Below, in pieces: positions 34,592-45,550 of a stretch of DNA of 64,000 bases (position 1 is its first letter; the number at the start of each line of letters is the position of its first letter). The position numbers were made by a program, and so were the translations under genes. The stretch comes from Crossiella sp. SN42. GTDB lineage: Bacteria; Actinomycetota; Actinomycetes; Mycobacteriales; Pseudonocardiaceae. The notes below the pieces were generated by a model. That model saw only the letters and a program-made list of their open reading frames with translations. It was not told the origin of the DNA and ran no database searches. Where the stretch lies: positions 173,160 to 237,159 of the forward strand of contig NZ_JAMHIV010000009.1 of the NCBI RefSeq assembly GCF_023897065.1. The letters run 5' to 3'.

Positions 34592-35671
34592 TCAGCAGGT
34601 GCCGCCGACGATGCGCGGCACGCAGTCGGCATAGGTGAGGATGAGGTCGACCGCCTTGTCGTTGCGGGTGGTCTCCCGGCCGATCAGCTCATCCGGCGGG
34701 TAGAAGCCGTACTGGCCGCCGAACATCTCGAAGGTGAAGCTCCAGATCTTGTGCTGGCCCCACATCCAGTCCCTGATGCCGCCGTCGGTGATGTAGAGGT
34801 CGCTGGCCTGCTGCGGCTTGTAGCCGTTGCTGGCCGCCATCTGGGTGCCGAGCTCCTTGAACGCCTTGAGCTCCGCGGCGCTGAGGCCGGGCGCGGTGTC
34901 GTCCTTGGTGTAGCCGAAGGGCCACATGACGATCTCGCCGTAGGTGTGCCAGTCGATGTGCGCGGTGATCTGCTGCTTGCCGCCGATCACCCTGGAGTTG
35001 ACGAAGTTGCCGACCGCCCTGGTCTCCGGCGCGGAGAAGGCCGCCGTGCCCCGGTAGGTGTCGCTGCCGGGTGAACCGCTGGAACCGCCGCAGCAGCCCC
35101 ACTTGTAGCCCCAGTTGCGGTTGAGGTCGGTGCCGAAGCTGCCGCCGGCGTTGGGCTGGCGGTTCTTGCGCCAGCTGCGGTAGGAGCCGGTGGCGATGTC
35201 GTACTCGGCGCCGTCCGGGTTGACGTTGACCGCGACCCAGATCTCCCTGGTGTCCACGAAGTTCTTCACCGCGGGGTTGGTGGCGTAGTCGTCGGTGAGC
35301 CGGTTGATGATGCGCAGGCACATCTCCACGGTCAGGTGCTCGCGGGCGTGCTGGCTACAGGTGAACAGCACCTCGGGCTCGTTCTCGTCGGCGCCCGCGT
35401 TGTCGCTGATCTTCACCAGCCGCAGGTCCCGGTTCTCGTGGGACTTGCCGATCACGCTCAGCGCCACCAGGTTCGGGTGGTCGGCCCGCGCCTTGTTCAG
35501 CTCGGCGCCCTGCTCGGCGTAGTTGTGGTAGCCGGAGTCCGCGGGCGGGAAGTCCATGATCCCGGCGGTGGCGCCGGGCTGGGCGTTGGCGGACAACGGG
35601 ATCAGCCCGCCGAGGGCGAGCGCGGCGCCGAGGGCGGCGGCGAGTCCTCTGCTGAGACGTCGGTGTGACAT
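34592..35671 (-). CDS. Secreted M14 zinc carboxypeptidase, copy 2 (no propeptide)
   Basis: 359 residues. The signal peptide (about 1-31, ending S-A-N-A-Q) is followed almost at once by the M14 domain at M-D-F-P-P-A-D, so the propeptide present in copies 1 and 3 is missing. The zinc site H-A-R-E-H-L-T-V-E and I-D-W-H-T-Y-G-E and the catalytic Glu in F-T-F-E-M-F are intact. The first motif reads T-C-S-Q-H rather than N-C-N-Q-H. Confidence 0.93.
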   Translation of the reverse strand: MSHRRLSRGLAAALGAALALGGLIPLSANAQPGATAGIMDFPPADSGYHNYAEQGAELNKARADHPNLVALSVIGKSHENRDLRLVKISDNAGADENEPEVLFTCSQHAREHLTVEMCLRIINRLTDDYATNPAVKNFVDTREIWVAVNVNPDGAEYDIATGSYRSWRKNRQPNAGGSFGTDLNRNWGYKWGCCGGSSGSPGSDTYRGTAAFSAPETRAVGNFVNSRVIGGKQQITAHIDWHTYGEIVMWPFGYTKDDTAPGLSAAELKAFKELGTQMAASNGYKPQQASDLYITDGGIRDWMWGQHKIWSFTFEMFGGQYGFYPPDELIGRETTRNDKAVDLILTYADCVPRIVGGTC

Positions 35672-35720
35672 GTGGCCTCTTTGGTCGCAGGGTCGGGGAA
35701 CAGGGTTGGGGTACGCCGAA

Positions 35721-35753
35721 TCCGGCCGCCTGCCTCGTCGCAGGGCGGCCGGA
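35721..35753. terminator. Hairpin between M14 copies 3 and 2
   Basis: TCCGGCCGCC-TGC pairs with GCA-GGGCGGCCGGA with one bulged base. It lies 3' of the minus-strand copy 3 and before copy 2, so each copy appears to have its own transcript. Confidence 0.65.
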
Positions 35754-35773
35754 TCGGCGCGGGCACTACTGGG

Positions 35774-37090
35774 TCAGCAGGTCTTGCCGATCACGCGCGG
35801 CACGCAGTCGGCGTAGCTCAGCATGAGGTCGACCGCCTTGTCGTTGCGGCTGGTCTCCCTGGTGATCACCTCATCGGGTGGGTAGAAACCGCCACCCGCC
35901 GCCGAGCTCGGGTACAGCTCGAAGGTGTAGGACCAGATCTTGTGCCTGCCCCACATCCAGTCGATGATGCTGCCGTCGGTGATGTAGAGGTCGCTGGACT
36001 GCTGCGGCTTGTAGTTGTTGGTCGCGGCCATCTGCCGGCCCAGGGTCTGGAAGGTCCTGGCGTCGTCGGCGGTCAGGCCGGGACCGGTGTCCGCGGTGGT
36101 GTAGCCGTAGGGCCAGAGCACCAGCTCGGAGTAGGTGTGGAAGTCGATGTTGGCGGTGATCTGCTGCTTGCCGCCGACCACCCGCGAGTTCACGAAGTCC
36201 CGCAGTCGCGAGGTCTCCGGCGCGGAGAACGCCGAGGGGCCGCGGTAGGTCTCACTGCTGGTGCTGCCGCTGGAACCGCCGCAGCAGCCCCAGTTGTAGT
36301 CCCAGTTGCGGTTGAGGTCGGTGCCGGGGCCCTGCCGGTTCTTCCGCCAGGACCGGTAGCGGCCGGTGGCCACGTCGTACTCGGTGCCGTCGGGGTTGAC
36401 GCTGGGGATCACCCAGATCTCCCGTGAGTCCACAAAGGACTTCAGCGCCGGGTCGGTGGTGTAGCCGTCGGTGAACCGGTTCACGATCCGCAGGCACATC
36501 TCCACGGTGAGGTGCTCGCGGGCGTGCTGGTTGCAGTTGAACAGCACCTCCGGCTCGTTCTCGTCCGTGGCCACGTTGTCGCTGATCTTGATCATCCACA
36601 GGTCGCGGCCTTCGTGCGACTTGCCGATGCTGCTCAGCTTGGCGATCGAGCCGTGGTCGGCCTCGGCCTTGCGCAGGTTCGCGGTGACCTCGGCGAAGTT
36701 GTGGTAAGCCGCGTCGGCCGGGGGGAAGTCGGCGATGCCCACATCGCCATGGCTGTGCCCGTGGTCCCCGTGGCCGCCTGCGGCCCGGAACTCCACCTCG
36801 AAGCCCTTGGCGCGCAGCGCGGCGGCCTCGGCCTCGCTGGCCCGGACGCTCATCACGTCCCCGTCGGCGCCGAGGACGTCGATGCCGGTCCGGGCCACCG
36901 CGCTGCGCAGTTCCGGGGTGCCGACCTTGTGCACCAGGTACACCGACCTGGCCTCGTGCGCGGCCTCGGCGGCCTTGGTGATCTCGGCGGGACTGGGGGT
37001 GGTCGCGCTGGTCGTCATCGGGGTCGCCAACACGAGCGCGGCGCAGGCGCCAAGTGCCGTCGCCAGCAGGGTGCGACGTCTGGTCAACAT
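35774..37090 (-). CDS. Secreted M14 zinc carboxypeptidase, copy 3
   Basis: 438 residues with GGAGG before the ATG. Signal peptide (about 1-30), propeptide-like region (about 35-110), a His/Asp/Gly-rich linker (G-G-H-G-D-H-G-H-S-H-G-D) and the M14 domain with [15 protein letters not shown] and the catalytic Glu in Y-T-F-E-L-Y. The His-rich linker is absent from the other copies and may bind metal. Long identical blocks shared with copies 1 and 2 show tandem duplication. Confidence 0.93.
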   Translation of the reverse strand: MLTRRRTLLATALGACAALVLATPMTTSATTPSPAEITKAAEAAHEARSVYLVHKVGTPELRSAVARTGIDVLGADGDVMSVRASEAEAAALRAKGFEVEFRAAGGHGDHGHSHGDVGIADFPPADAAYHNFAEVTANLRKAEADHGSIAKLSSIGKSHEGRDLWMIKISDNVATDENEPEVLFNCNQHAREHLTVEMCLRIVNRFTDGYTTDPALKSFVDSREIWVIPSVNPDGTEYDVATGRYRSWRKNRQGPGTDLNRNWDYNWGCCGGSSGSTSSETYRGPSAFSAPETSRLRDFVNSRVVGGKQQITANIDFHTYSELVLWPYGYTTADTGPGLTADDARTFQTLGRQMAATNNYKPQQSSDLYITDGSIIDWMWGRHKIWSYTFELYPSSAAGGGFYPPDEVITRETSRNDKAVDLMLSYADCVPRVIGKTC

Positions 37091-37266
37091 CGTGCCTCCG
37101 ATCTTTGACGGAGCGTGATGAGACTTCAGCGTCGGGTAGTCAGGAGGTACGGACAACCCGCCCCTCGGCGGGATTGTTCACCAGTTTTCGCCGTTGACGA
37201 GCTTGCGGAGGACAGCCGGAGCCGTGATAACGCGCACCACCGCGGCGGGTCCGCGCGCGGACCGAT

Positions 37267-37272
37267 TAGGCT
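37267..37272 (+). promoter_or_regulatory. -10 element (TAGGCT) of the hisD promoter
   Basis: The same TAGGCT hexamer precedes hisH, hisA and hisF. Here it is 39 bases before the ATG, so this mRNA would have a short leader with a GAGGA binding site. Confidence 0.45.
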
Positions 37273-37311
37273 GGGTACCTGCGTAAACCCTCTAGAACGC
37301 GAGGAACCCGA

Positions 37312-40345
<3,034 letters not shown>

Positions 40346-40402
40346 CGCGCTTCGGTACCCTGCTGGTCGTTTGCCCGATGGGGCTGGACTGGAAGGTGTG
40401 TC

Positions 40403-40561
40403 GTGGTCTTCAAGGACTGGGTGTGGCTGATCCTGCTCGCCCTGGCGGGTTTCCTGCTGGGCGGGGTGTACGTGACCTGGAAGACCTCTCGCATGTTCGC
40501 GTTCGTGCTGCTCGCGGGCGCGGTTCTGGCCGCCATCGGCGCGGTCACCTGGATGCTGTGA
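40403..40561 (+). CDS. Small two-helix membrane protein
   Basis: 52 residues, GTG start. Two hydrophobic helices (about 6-24 and 31-51) are joined by a short basic loop Y-V-T-W-K-T-S-R. Its position right after hisB suggests co-transcription with the his genes. No function is known. Confidence 0.65.
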   Translation: MVFKDWVWLILLALAGFLLGGVYVTWKTSRMFAFVLLAGAVLAAIGAVTWML

Positions 40562-40583
40562 CATTGGCGCGCTCCGCGCGCGG

Positions 40584-40678
40584 GATTTTTTCGCTCTTGA
40601 GTCGTGCGTTCGTGACCTCGACACACGCGAAGCAAGCTTCGGAGTGTCGAGGTCACGAACGCACGACGCGAAAAAATC
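40584..40678. terminator. Very long inverted repeat (bidirectional terminator candidate)
   Basis: The outer arms GATTTTTTCGC (40584-40594) and GCGAAAAAATC (40668-40678) enclose a perfect 23-bp stem (40602-40624 with 40644-40666), and an inner CGAAG/CTTCG with a 4-base loop tops it. The T run on one side and A run on the other suit termination in both directions between convergent genes. The stem is far longer than termination requires. Confidence 0.8.
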
Positions 40679-40773
40679 AACCCCACCGCTGAGTTCAGAG
40701 CCCGGCGTGTCGCTGGCGCACCACGCCTCTTTCGCGACAAGTAGTCGCTGGTCAGCCGCTGGTCGGTGGCTGG

Positions 40774-41604
40774 TCAGGCTGGGGTGATGGGCTCCTGGAG
40801 CTCGGTGACCCAGTCCTTCTGGTCCTGGTCCGGCCCTGCCACCAGGTAGTACTCGCGGTGCGGGCCCGCCGTGCGGTAGCCGTTGGCCTCGACCCAGGTG
40901 GCCAGGGTCTGGAACGAGCCGCTGACCTCCATCATCGGGCCGTGGTGCACCAGGGTCGCGGCCTGCGGCACCTCGGGCAGGTCGACGATGGCGAAGTCCT
41001 GGCCGGCGGCGGGCTCGGCGTTCACCGGGACCCCGGCGTGGATGGTGACCGGGCCGTCCTCGCCCTCGGGCAGCTCGTAGTAGGCGATGGTCGGTCCCAC
41101 CGGGGTCACCCCGGCGCGGCAGAGGTTCTCGAACAGGCGGTCGTACAGGGGACCGATCACCGGGCTGATGCTGCCGGACTCGAAGTCGGCCGCGGTGCCG
41201 GTCAGCTCGGCGATCCGGACCGCGGGCAGGCTCTTGACGACGACGTCGGTGCTGGGCATGTGGCCCTCGCTTTCGATGACGCGGAGCCTCGCCTCGACGA
41301 AGTTCAGCCGCAGCTGTTCGGCGCTGATGCTCGCCGCCAGTTCCGCCCGCCGCAGCCGCAGCATGCCGCGCAGCTCCTCGGCGTTCACCCGTTCGTCCAC
41401 AATGGACCGAACCTGGTCGAGGGTGAAGCCGAGCTCCTTCAACGCGATCACCCGGTTCAGCCGGGCGAGCTGGGCGGCTCGGTAGTAGCGGTAACCGGTG
41501 GCGGCGTCCACCCGGTCGGGCCGCAGCAGCCCGATCCGGTCGTAGTGGCGCAGCATGCGGACCGACACGCGGCCGTGTCTGGCGAAGTCTCCGATACTCA
41601 ACAT
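40774..41604 (-). CDS. MerR-family regulator with GyrI-like effector domain
   Basis: 276 residues. MerR HTH at 1-70 (S-I-G-D-F-A-R-H-G-R-V-S-V-R-M-L-R-H-Y-D-R-I-G-L-L), a coiled dimerisation helix and a C-terminal GyrI/SOUL-like small-molecule domain (about 125-275), as in BmrR and related multidrug regulators. The start at 41604 is supported by the promoter at 41615-41645, which would make the mRNA leaderless. No efflux gene is adjacent. Confidence 0.9.
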   Translation of the reverse strand: MLSIGDFARHGRVSVRMLRHYDRIGLLRPDRVDAATGYRYYRAAQLARLNRVIALKELGFTLDQVRSIVDERVNAEELRGMLRLRRAELAASISAEQLRLNFVEARLRVIESEGHMPSTDVVVKSLPAVRIAELTGTAADFESGSISPVIGPLYDRLFENLCRAGVTPVGPTIAYYELPEGEDGPVTIHAGVPVNAEPAAGQDFAIVDLPEVPQAATLVHHGPMMEVSGSFQTLATWVEANGYRTAGPHREYYLVAGPDQDQKDWVTELQEPITPA

Positions 41605-41614
41605 GGCGAGCACC

Positions 41615-41645
41615 GTTGTAGGACCTGACACCGTGTCAGGGTCAA
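41615..41645 (-). promoter_or_regulatory. MerR-type promoter with 19-bp spacer and central inverted repeat
   Basis: On the minus strand, TTGACC (-35) and TACAAC (-10) are separated by exactly 19 bases, and the spacer holds CCTGACA-N3-TGTCAGG. The long spacer with a central palindrome is the hallmark of MerR-activated promoters. It lies 10 bases before the ATG. Confidence 0.8.
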
Positions 41646-42103
41646 CGCCCGCCCTCCACCTTCGGCTTCAGCCGCGGCGAGCCGGGGCCGTAGGCGGCCA
41701 TCGCGTCGTCGGCGTTGTGCAGGAAACAGGACCGCAGGGACAGGCAACCGCAGCCGATGCAGCCGGTCAGCCGGTCCCGCAGCAGCTGCAGCGCCTCGAT
41801 CCGGGCGTTGAGCTCCTCCCGCCAGGAGCTGGACAGCCTGGCCCAGTCCGCCTTGGTCGGGTTCCGGCCCTCCGGCAGGGTGGCCAGCGCGGACTGGATC
41901 TCCTCCAGGCTCAGGCCGACGCGCTGCGCGGCCCGGATGAACGCCAGCCGCCGTAGCACCGAACGGTGGTATCGCCGCTGGTTGCCCGCGCTCCGCTCGG
42001 AGAAGACCAGCTTCTTCTCCTCGTAGAACCGCAGGGCGGTGTGGGGTACTCCGCTGCGGTCGGCGACCTCGCCGATCGACAGCCATTGCGACAGGGCTTC
42101 CAT
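41642..42103 (-). CDS. soxR: Redox-sensitive transcriptional activator SoxR
   Basis: 153 residues. MerR HTH at about 7-75, then a dimerisation helix and the [2Fe-2S] motif C115-x2-C118-x-C120-x5-C126, exactly canonical. ATG 42103 gives the usual SoxR length. In actinobacteria SoxR responds to redox-active compounds and activates genes for oxidoreductases and transporters. Here the divergent gene behind a SoxR box encodes a transketolase subunit. Confidence 0.95.
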   Translation of the reverse strand: MEALSQWLSIGEVADRSGVPHTALRFYEEKKLVFSERSAGNQRRYHRSVLRRLAFIRAAQRVGLSLEEIQSALATLPEGRNPTKADWARLSSSWREELNARIEALQLLRDRLTGCIGCGCLSLRSCFLHNADDAMAAYGPGSPRLKPKVEGGR

Positions 42104-42109
42104 GAACGC

Positions 42110-42138
42110 TTGACCTCCAGTTTGGTCGAGGTTACATG
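42110..42138 (+). promoter_or_regulatory. SoxR box within the transketolase promoter
   Basis: CCTCCAGTTTGGTCGAGG (42114-42131) has the CCTC-N10-GAGG form of SoxR boxes and sits between TTGACC (42110) and TACATG (42133). The ATG at 42148 is about 10 bases after the -10, so the mRNA is probably leaderless. The same site lies upstream of soxR. Confidence 0.75.
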
Positions 42139-42147
42139 CTCGGTGCC

Positions 42148-42855
42148 ATGACAGCGAAGGAATTGACCACACCGCGGGCCTTCGCCGACCTGCCCGCGCT
42201 GATCGCCAGGATGACCGGCGACGAGAAGCACAGCGCCGCCGCGAACTCGACCATGGACGTGCTCTGGGTGCTCTACGACCGCGTCCTCAACGTCTCCCCC
42301 GACCGCCTCGACGACCCGGACCGGGACCGGTTCTACCTGTCCAAGGGGCACGGCCCGATGGCCTTCTACGCCGTGCTGGCCGCCAAGGGCTTCCTGGAGG
42401 AGTCCCTCCTGGACACCTGGACCCGGTTCGACTCACCGCTGGGCCAGCACCCGGACCGGGCGCTGGTGCCCGGCGCGGAGATCAGCAGCGGCTCCCTCGG
42501 CCACGGCCTGCCGCTGGCCGTGGGCACCGCGCTCGGCCTGCGCGCCCAGGGCCGCACCGACGCGCGGGTGTTCGTGCTGGTCGGCGACGCCGAGCTGGAC
42601 GAGGGCAGCAACCACGAGGCCGTCGCGCTGGCCGGACGGCTCGGCCTGGACTCGCTGACCGTGGTCGCGGTCAACAACTTCTCCGGCACGCACGGCTGGC
42701 CGGGCGGTATCGCGGACCGGTTCACGGTCGAGGGCTGGGCCGGGCGTCGGGTCGATGGCCGCAACCACGAGGACCTGTACGAGGCGTTCACCACCCCGCA
42801 CCCCGGCCGCCCCTTGGTGGTCGAGGCCCTGATCGGACTGGAGGGTTCGGAATGA
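42148..42855 (+). CDS. Transketolase, N-terminal (TPP-binding) subunit
   Basis: 235 residues. The TPP motif G-D-A-E-L-D-E-G-S-N followed about 25 residues later by N-N, and S-K-G-H-G-P near the N-terminus, mark the PP domain of split transketolases. ATG 42148 is preferred over 42136 because the latter overlaps the -10. ATGA overlap with the next gene shows coupling. Confidence 0.9.
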   Translation: MTAKELTTPRAFADLPALIARMTGDEKHSAAANSTMDVLWVLYDRVLNVSPDRLDDPDRDRFYLSKGHGPMAFYAVLAAKGFLEESLLDTWTRFDSPLGQHPDRALVPGAEISSGSLGHGLPLAVGTALGLRAQGRTDARVFVLVGDAELDEGSNHEAVALAGRLGLDSLTVVAVNNFSGTHGWPGGIADRFTVEGWAGRRVDGRNHEDLYEAFTTPHPGRPLVVEALIGLEGSE

Positions 42856-43769
42856 CCAGCACCATCACCACCGCCACCACCATGCGGGAAGTGTTCGCCG
42901 ACACCGTGACCGCGGCCATGGACGCCGATCCGCGCATCGCGGTCGTGCTGGCCGAGATCTCCAAGGACGCCTTCGCACCCGCCGCCGCGCGGCACCCGGA
43001 GCGGGTGATCAACGTGGGCATCCGGGAGCAGCTGATGGTCAGCGTCGGCGGCGGGCTGGCCCTGGCCGGGCTGCGGCCGGTGGTGCACACCTACGGGCCG
43101 TTCCTGGTGGAGCGGCCGTTCGAGCAGATCAAGCTGGACCTCGGCCACCAGGACGTGGGCGCGGTGCTGGTCAGCATCGGCGGCTCCTACGACGACCCGG
43201 TGTGGGGCCGCACCCACCAGGTGCCCGGCGACGTCGCGCTGTTCGACACCCTGCCCGGCTGGACCGTGCACAGCCCTGGCCACCCGGCCGAGGTGCCCGC
43301 GCTGCTCACCCCCGCGCTGGCCGGGGACGACCGGGTCTACCTGCGGCTGTCCACCCGGACCAACGCCGAGCCGTACGCGAACGGACCCGGGTTCACCACG
43401 TTGCGCCAGGGCCGCCGGGGCGTGGTCATCGCCGTGGGCACCACCGCCGACGCGGTGCTCGCCGCCACCGAGGGCCAGGACGTGACCGTGCTGTACGCGG
43501 CGACCGTCCGTCCCTTCGACGGCGAGGGCCTGCGCGCCGCGATCGAGGAGGTCGACCGGCCGGACGTGATCTTGGTCGAGCCGTACCTGCGGGGCACCTC
43601 GGCGTTGCAGGTCACCGACGCGCTGCGCCGCCAGCCGCACCGTCTGCTGCCGCTGGGTGTGAGCCGGGACACCGAGGTCAGGTCCTACGGCACGGCGGAG
43701 GAGCACGACGTGCTGCACGGGCTGGACGCGGGCGGTATCTCAAAGGCCGTGCGTGAGTTCCTTGGCTAG
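42852..43769 (+). CDS. Transketolase, C-terminal (Pyr and TKC) subunit
   Basis: 305 residues. V-I-N-V-G-I-R-E-Q, typical of the pyrimidine-binding domain with its catalytic Glu, lies at about residue 56, and a transketolase C domain follows. Together with the upstream gene it makes a full enzyme of about 540 residues. Similar split proteins often act in secondary metabolism or sugar side pathways, not in the core pentose phosphate route. It ends inside the hisH promoter. Confidence 0.9.
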   Translation: MTSTITTATTMREVFADTVTAAMDADPRIAVVLAEISKDAFAPAAARHPERVINVGIREQLMVSVGGGLALAGLRPVVHTYGPFLVERPFEQIKLDLGHQDVGAVLVSIGGSYDDPVWGRTHQVPGDVALFDTLPGWTVHSPGHPAEVPALLTPALAGDDRVYLRLSTRTNAEPYANGPGFTTLRQGRRGVVIAVGTTADAVLAATEGQDVTVLYAATVRPFDGEGLRAAIEEVDRPDVILVEPYLRGTSALQVTDALRRQPHRLLPLGVSRDTEVRSYGTAEEHDVLHGLDAGGISKAVREFLG

Positions 43770-43772
43770 GCT
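43767..43772 (+). promoter_or_regulatory. -10 element (TAGGCT) of leaderless hisH promoter
   Basis: TAGGCT overlaps the preceding TAG stop and is followed by exactly 6 bases and GTG at 43779. Confidence 0.6.
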
Positions 43773-43778
43773 GTGCCG

Positions 43779-44411
43779 GTGACCAGCGTCGTCGTACTGG
43801 ACTACGGATTCGGCAACATCCGCTCCGCCGAACGCGCCCTGCGCCGGGTCGGCGCCCAGGTCGAGGTGACCGCGGACCCGAAGGCGGCCGAGGCCGCCGA
43901 CGGGCTTGTGGTGCCCGGCGTGGGCGCGTTCGCGGCCTGCATGGACGGGTTGCGGAAGGTCCATGGCGAGAAGGTCATCGGCCAGCGGCTGGCCGGTGGT
44001 CGGCCGGTGCTGGGCATCTGCGTCGGCCTGCAGATCCTGTTCGAGAAGGGCGTCGAGCACGGCATCGAGGCCGAAGGCTGCGGGGAGTGGCCGGGCACGG
44101 TGGAGCGGCTCAACGCCCCGGTGCTGCCGCACATGGGCTGGAACACCGTCCGCGCCCCCGAGGCCAGCACCCTGTTCGCCGGGCTGGCGGCGGGGGACCG
44201 GTTCTACTTCGTGCACTCCTACGGCGTGCGCGAGTGGACCCTGGCCCCCGAGCCGCCGCTGCCCGCGCCGCTGGTGACCTGGGCGCACCACGGCGAGGAC
44301 TTCGTCGCGGCGGTGGAGAACGGGCCTTTGTCGGCCACCCAGTTCCACCCGGAGAAGTCCGGGGACGCCGGGGCGCACCTGCTGGAGAACTGGCTCAAGT
44401 CCGTCGTTTAG
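43779..44411 (+). CDS. hisH: Imidazole glycerol phosphate synthase, glutaminase subunit
   Basis: 210 residues. Class I glutaminase triad: C in G-I-C-V-G-L-Q, and H and E in [10 protein letters not shown] 43779 is chosen from the promoter spacing (GTG 43773 is the alternative). It supplies ammonia to HisF. It is separated from hisB by the inserted MerR/soxR/transketolase region and has its own promoter. Confidence 0.96.
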   Translation: MTSVVVLDYGFGNIRSAERALRRVGAQVEVTADPKAAEAADGLVVPGVGAFAACMDGLRKVHGEKVIGQRLAGGRPVLGICVGLQILFEKGVEHGIEAEGCGEWPGTVERLNAPVLPHMGWNTVRAPEASTLFAGLAAGDRFYFVHSYGVREWTLAPEPPLPAPLVTWAHHGEDFVAAVENGPLSATQFHPEKSGDAGAHLLENWLKSVV

Positions 44412-44414
44412 GCT
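44409..44414 (+). promoter_or_regulatory. -10 element (TAGGCT) of leaderless hisA promoter
   Basis: TAGGCT overlaps the hisH TAG stop, then 6 bases and GTG at 44421. Confidence 0.6.
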
Positions 44415-44420
44415 TGACCG

Positions 44421-45152
44421 GTGACGTTTACGCTGCTCCCGGCCGTTGATGTGGCCGAAGGCAAGGCTGTCCGCCTGGTTCAGGGCGAGGCCGGCACCGA
44501 GACCTCCTACGGTGACCCGTGGGAGGCCGCGCTGGCCTGGCAGGACGGCGGCGCCGAGTGGATCCATCTGGTCGACCTGGACGCCGCCTTCGGCCGGGGC
44601 AGCAACCGCGAGCTGCTGGCCGGGGTGGTCGAGCGCCTGGACGTCAAGGTGGAGCTCTCCGGCGGCATCCGCGACGACGACTCGCTCAAGGCGGCGCTGG
44701 CCACCGGCTGCGCCAGGGTCAACCTGGGCACCGCCGCGCTGGAGGACCCGGCCTGGTGCGCCCGCGCGATCGCCGAGCACGGCGAGAAGATCGCGGTCGG
44801 CCTGGATGTGCGGATCACCGAGGCCGGGCACCGGGTGGCCGCGCGCGGCTGGACCACCGACGGCGGCGACCTGTGGGAGGTGCTGGCCAGGCTGGACCGG
44901 GACGGCTGCCCGCGTTTCGTGGTCACCGACGTGAGCAAGGACGGCACCCTCAAGGGCCCCAACCTGGACCTGCTGCGCGAGGTCTGCGCCCGCACCGACG
45001 CCCCGGTGATCGCCTCCGGCGGCGTGTCCAGCGTCGCCGACCTGGTCGCGCTGGCCGAACTCGGGCCGCTGGGCGTGGAGGGCTCGATCGTGGGCAAGGC
45101 GCTCTACGCGGGCGCGTTCACCCTGCCCGAGGCGCTGGCCGCGGTCCGCTAG
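44421..45152 (+). CDS. hisA: Phosphoribosyl isomerase (HisA; probably the bifunctional PriA)
   Basis: 243 residues, (beta/alpha)8 barrel. The acidic residues are D in P-A-V-D-V-A-E-G and D in V-T-D-V-S-K-D-G-T. In actinobacteria without trpF this enzyme also isomerises phosphoribosyl anthranilate in tryptophan synthesis; no trpF is in the window's trp block, which agrees with the PriA role. Confidence 0.95.
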   Translation: MTFTLLPAVDVAEGKAVRLVQGEAGTETSYGDPWEAALAWQDGGAEWIHLVDLDAAFGRGSNRELLAGVVERLDVKVELSGGIRDDDSLKAALATGCARVNLGTAALEDPAWCARAIAEHGEKIAVGLDVRITEAGHRVAARGWTTDGGDLWEVLARLDRDGCPRFVVTDVSKDGTLKGPNLDLLREVCARTDAPVIASGGVSSVADLVALAELGPLGVEGSIVGKALYAGAFTLPEALAAVR

Positions 45153-45161
45153 CCGGGCCGA

Positions 45162-45527
45162 TCAGTCCAGCTCGATCCGGATGCCGATCGTGCGACCGGC
45201 ATCCGGCTTGGCCCGCAGCGTGGTCAGGCGGCCGAGCAGGCCGTACTTCTTGTTGATCATCCGGACCACCTCGGCGGTGCCCTCGGCGTCGGTCAGCGTC
45301 GCGGTCGCGGGCACCGCCGGTCCGGTCTGCTTCCCGCGCACCGTGCACGGCGCCACCCGCACCGTCCCGTTCCGCCGCAACCGCTTGACCTTGCCCGCCG
45401 CCGCGTTCGTCCAGGCGTAGAGCGCCTCGCCCTCGGCGACCACCCAGACCGGGGTGTCCACCGGGGTGCCGTCGCGGCGGAAGGTGGTGAGCAACAGGTA
45501 CTTGGCCGACCTCAGATCGCTGGTCAC
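45162..45527 (-). CDS. PPOX-class F420-dependent oxidoreductase
   Basis: 121 residues, GTG start. The split beta-barrel reads L-L-T-T-F-R-R-D-G-T-P-V-D-T-P-V-W-V and later K-V-K-R-L-R-R-N-G-T-V-R-V, typical of the TIGR03666-like F420 flavin-reductase group. The presumed cofactor is F420. It lies on the opposite strand between hisA and hisF and probably has no link to histidine synthesis. Confidence 0.85.
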   Translation of the reverse strand: MTSDLRSAKYLLLTTFRRDGTPVDTPVWVVAEGEALYAWTNAAAGKVKRLRRNGTVRVAPCTVRGKQTGPAVPATATLTDAEGTAEVVRMINKKYGLLGRLTTLRAKPDAGRTIGIRIELD

Positions 45528-45538
45528 GGGCCTCAGCC

Positions 45539-45544
45539 TAGGCT
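45539..45544 (+). promoter_or_regulatory. -10 element (TAGGCT) of leaderless hisF promoter
   Basis: TAGGCT, 6 bases, then ATG at 45551. It needs to drive hisFI because the preceding gene is on the other strand. Confidence 0.6.
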
Positions 45545-45550
45545 GTCCGC

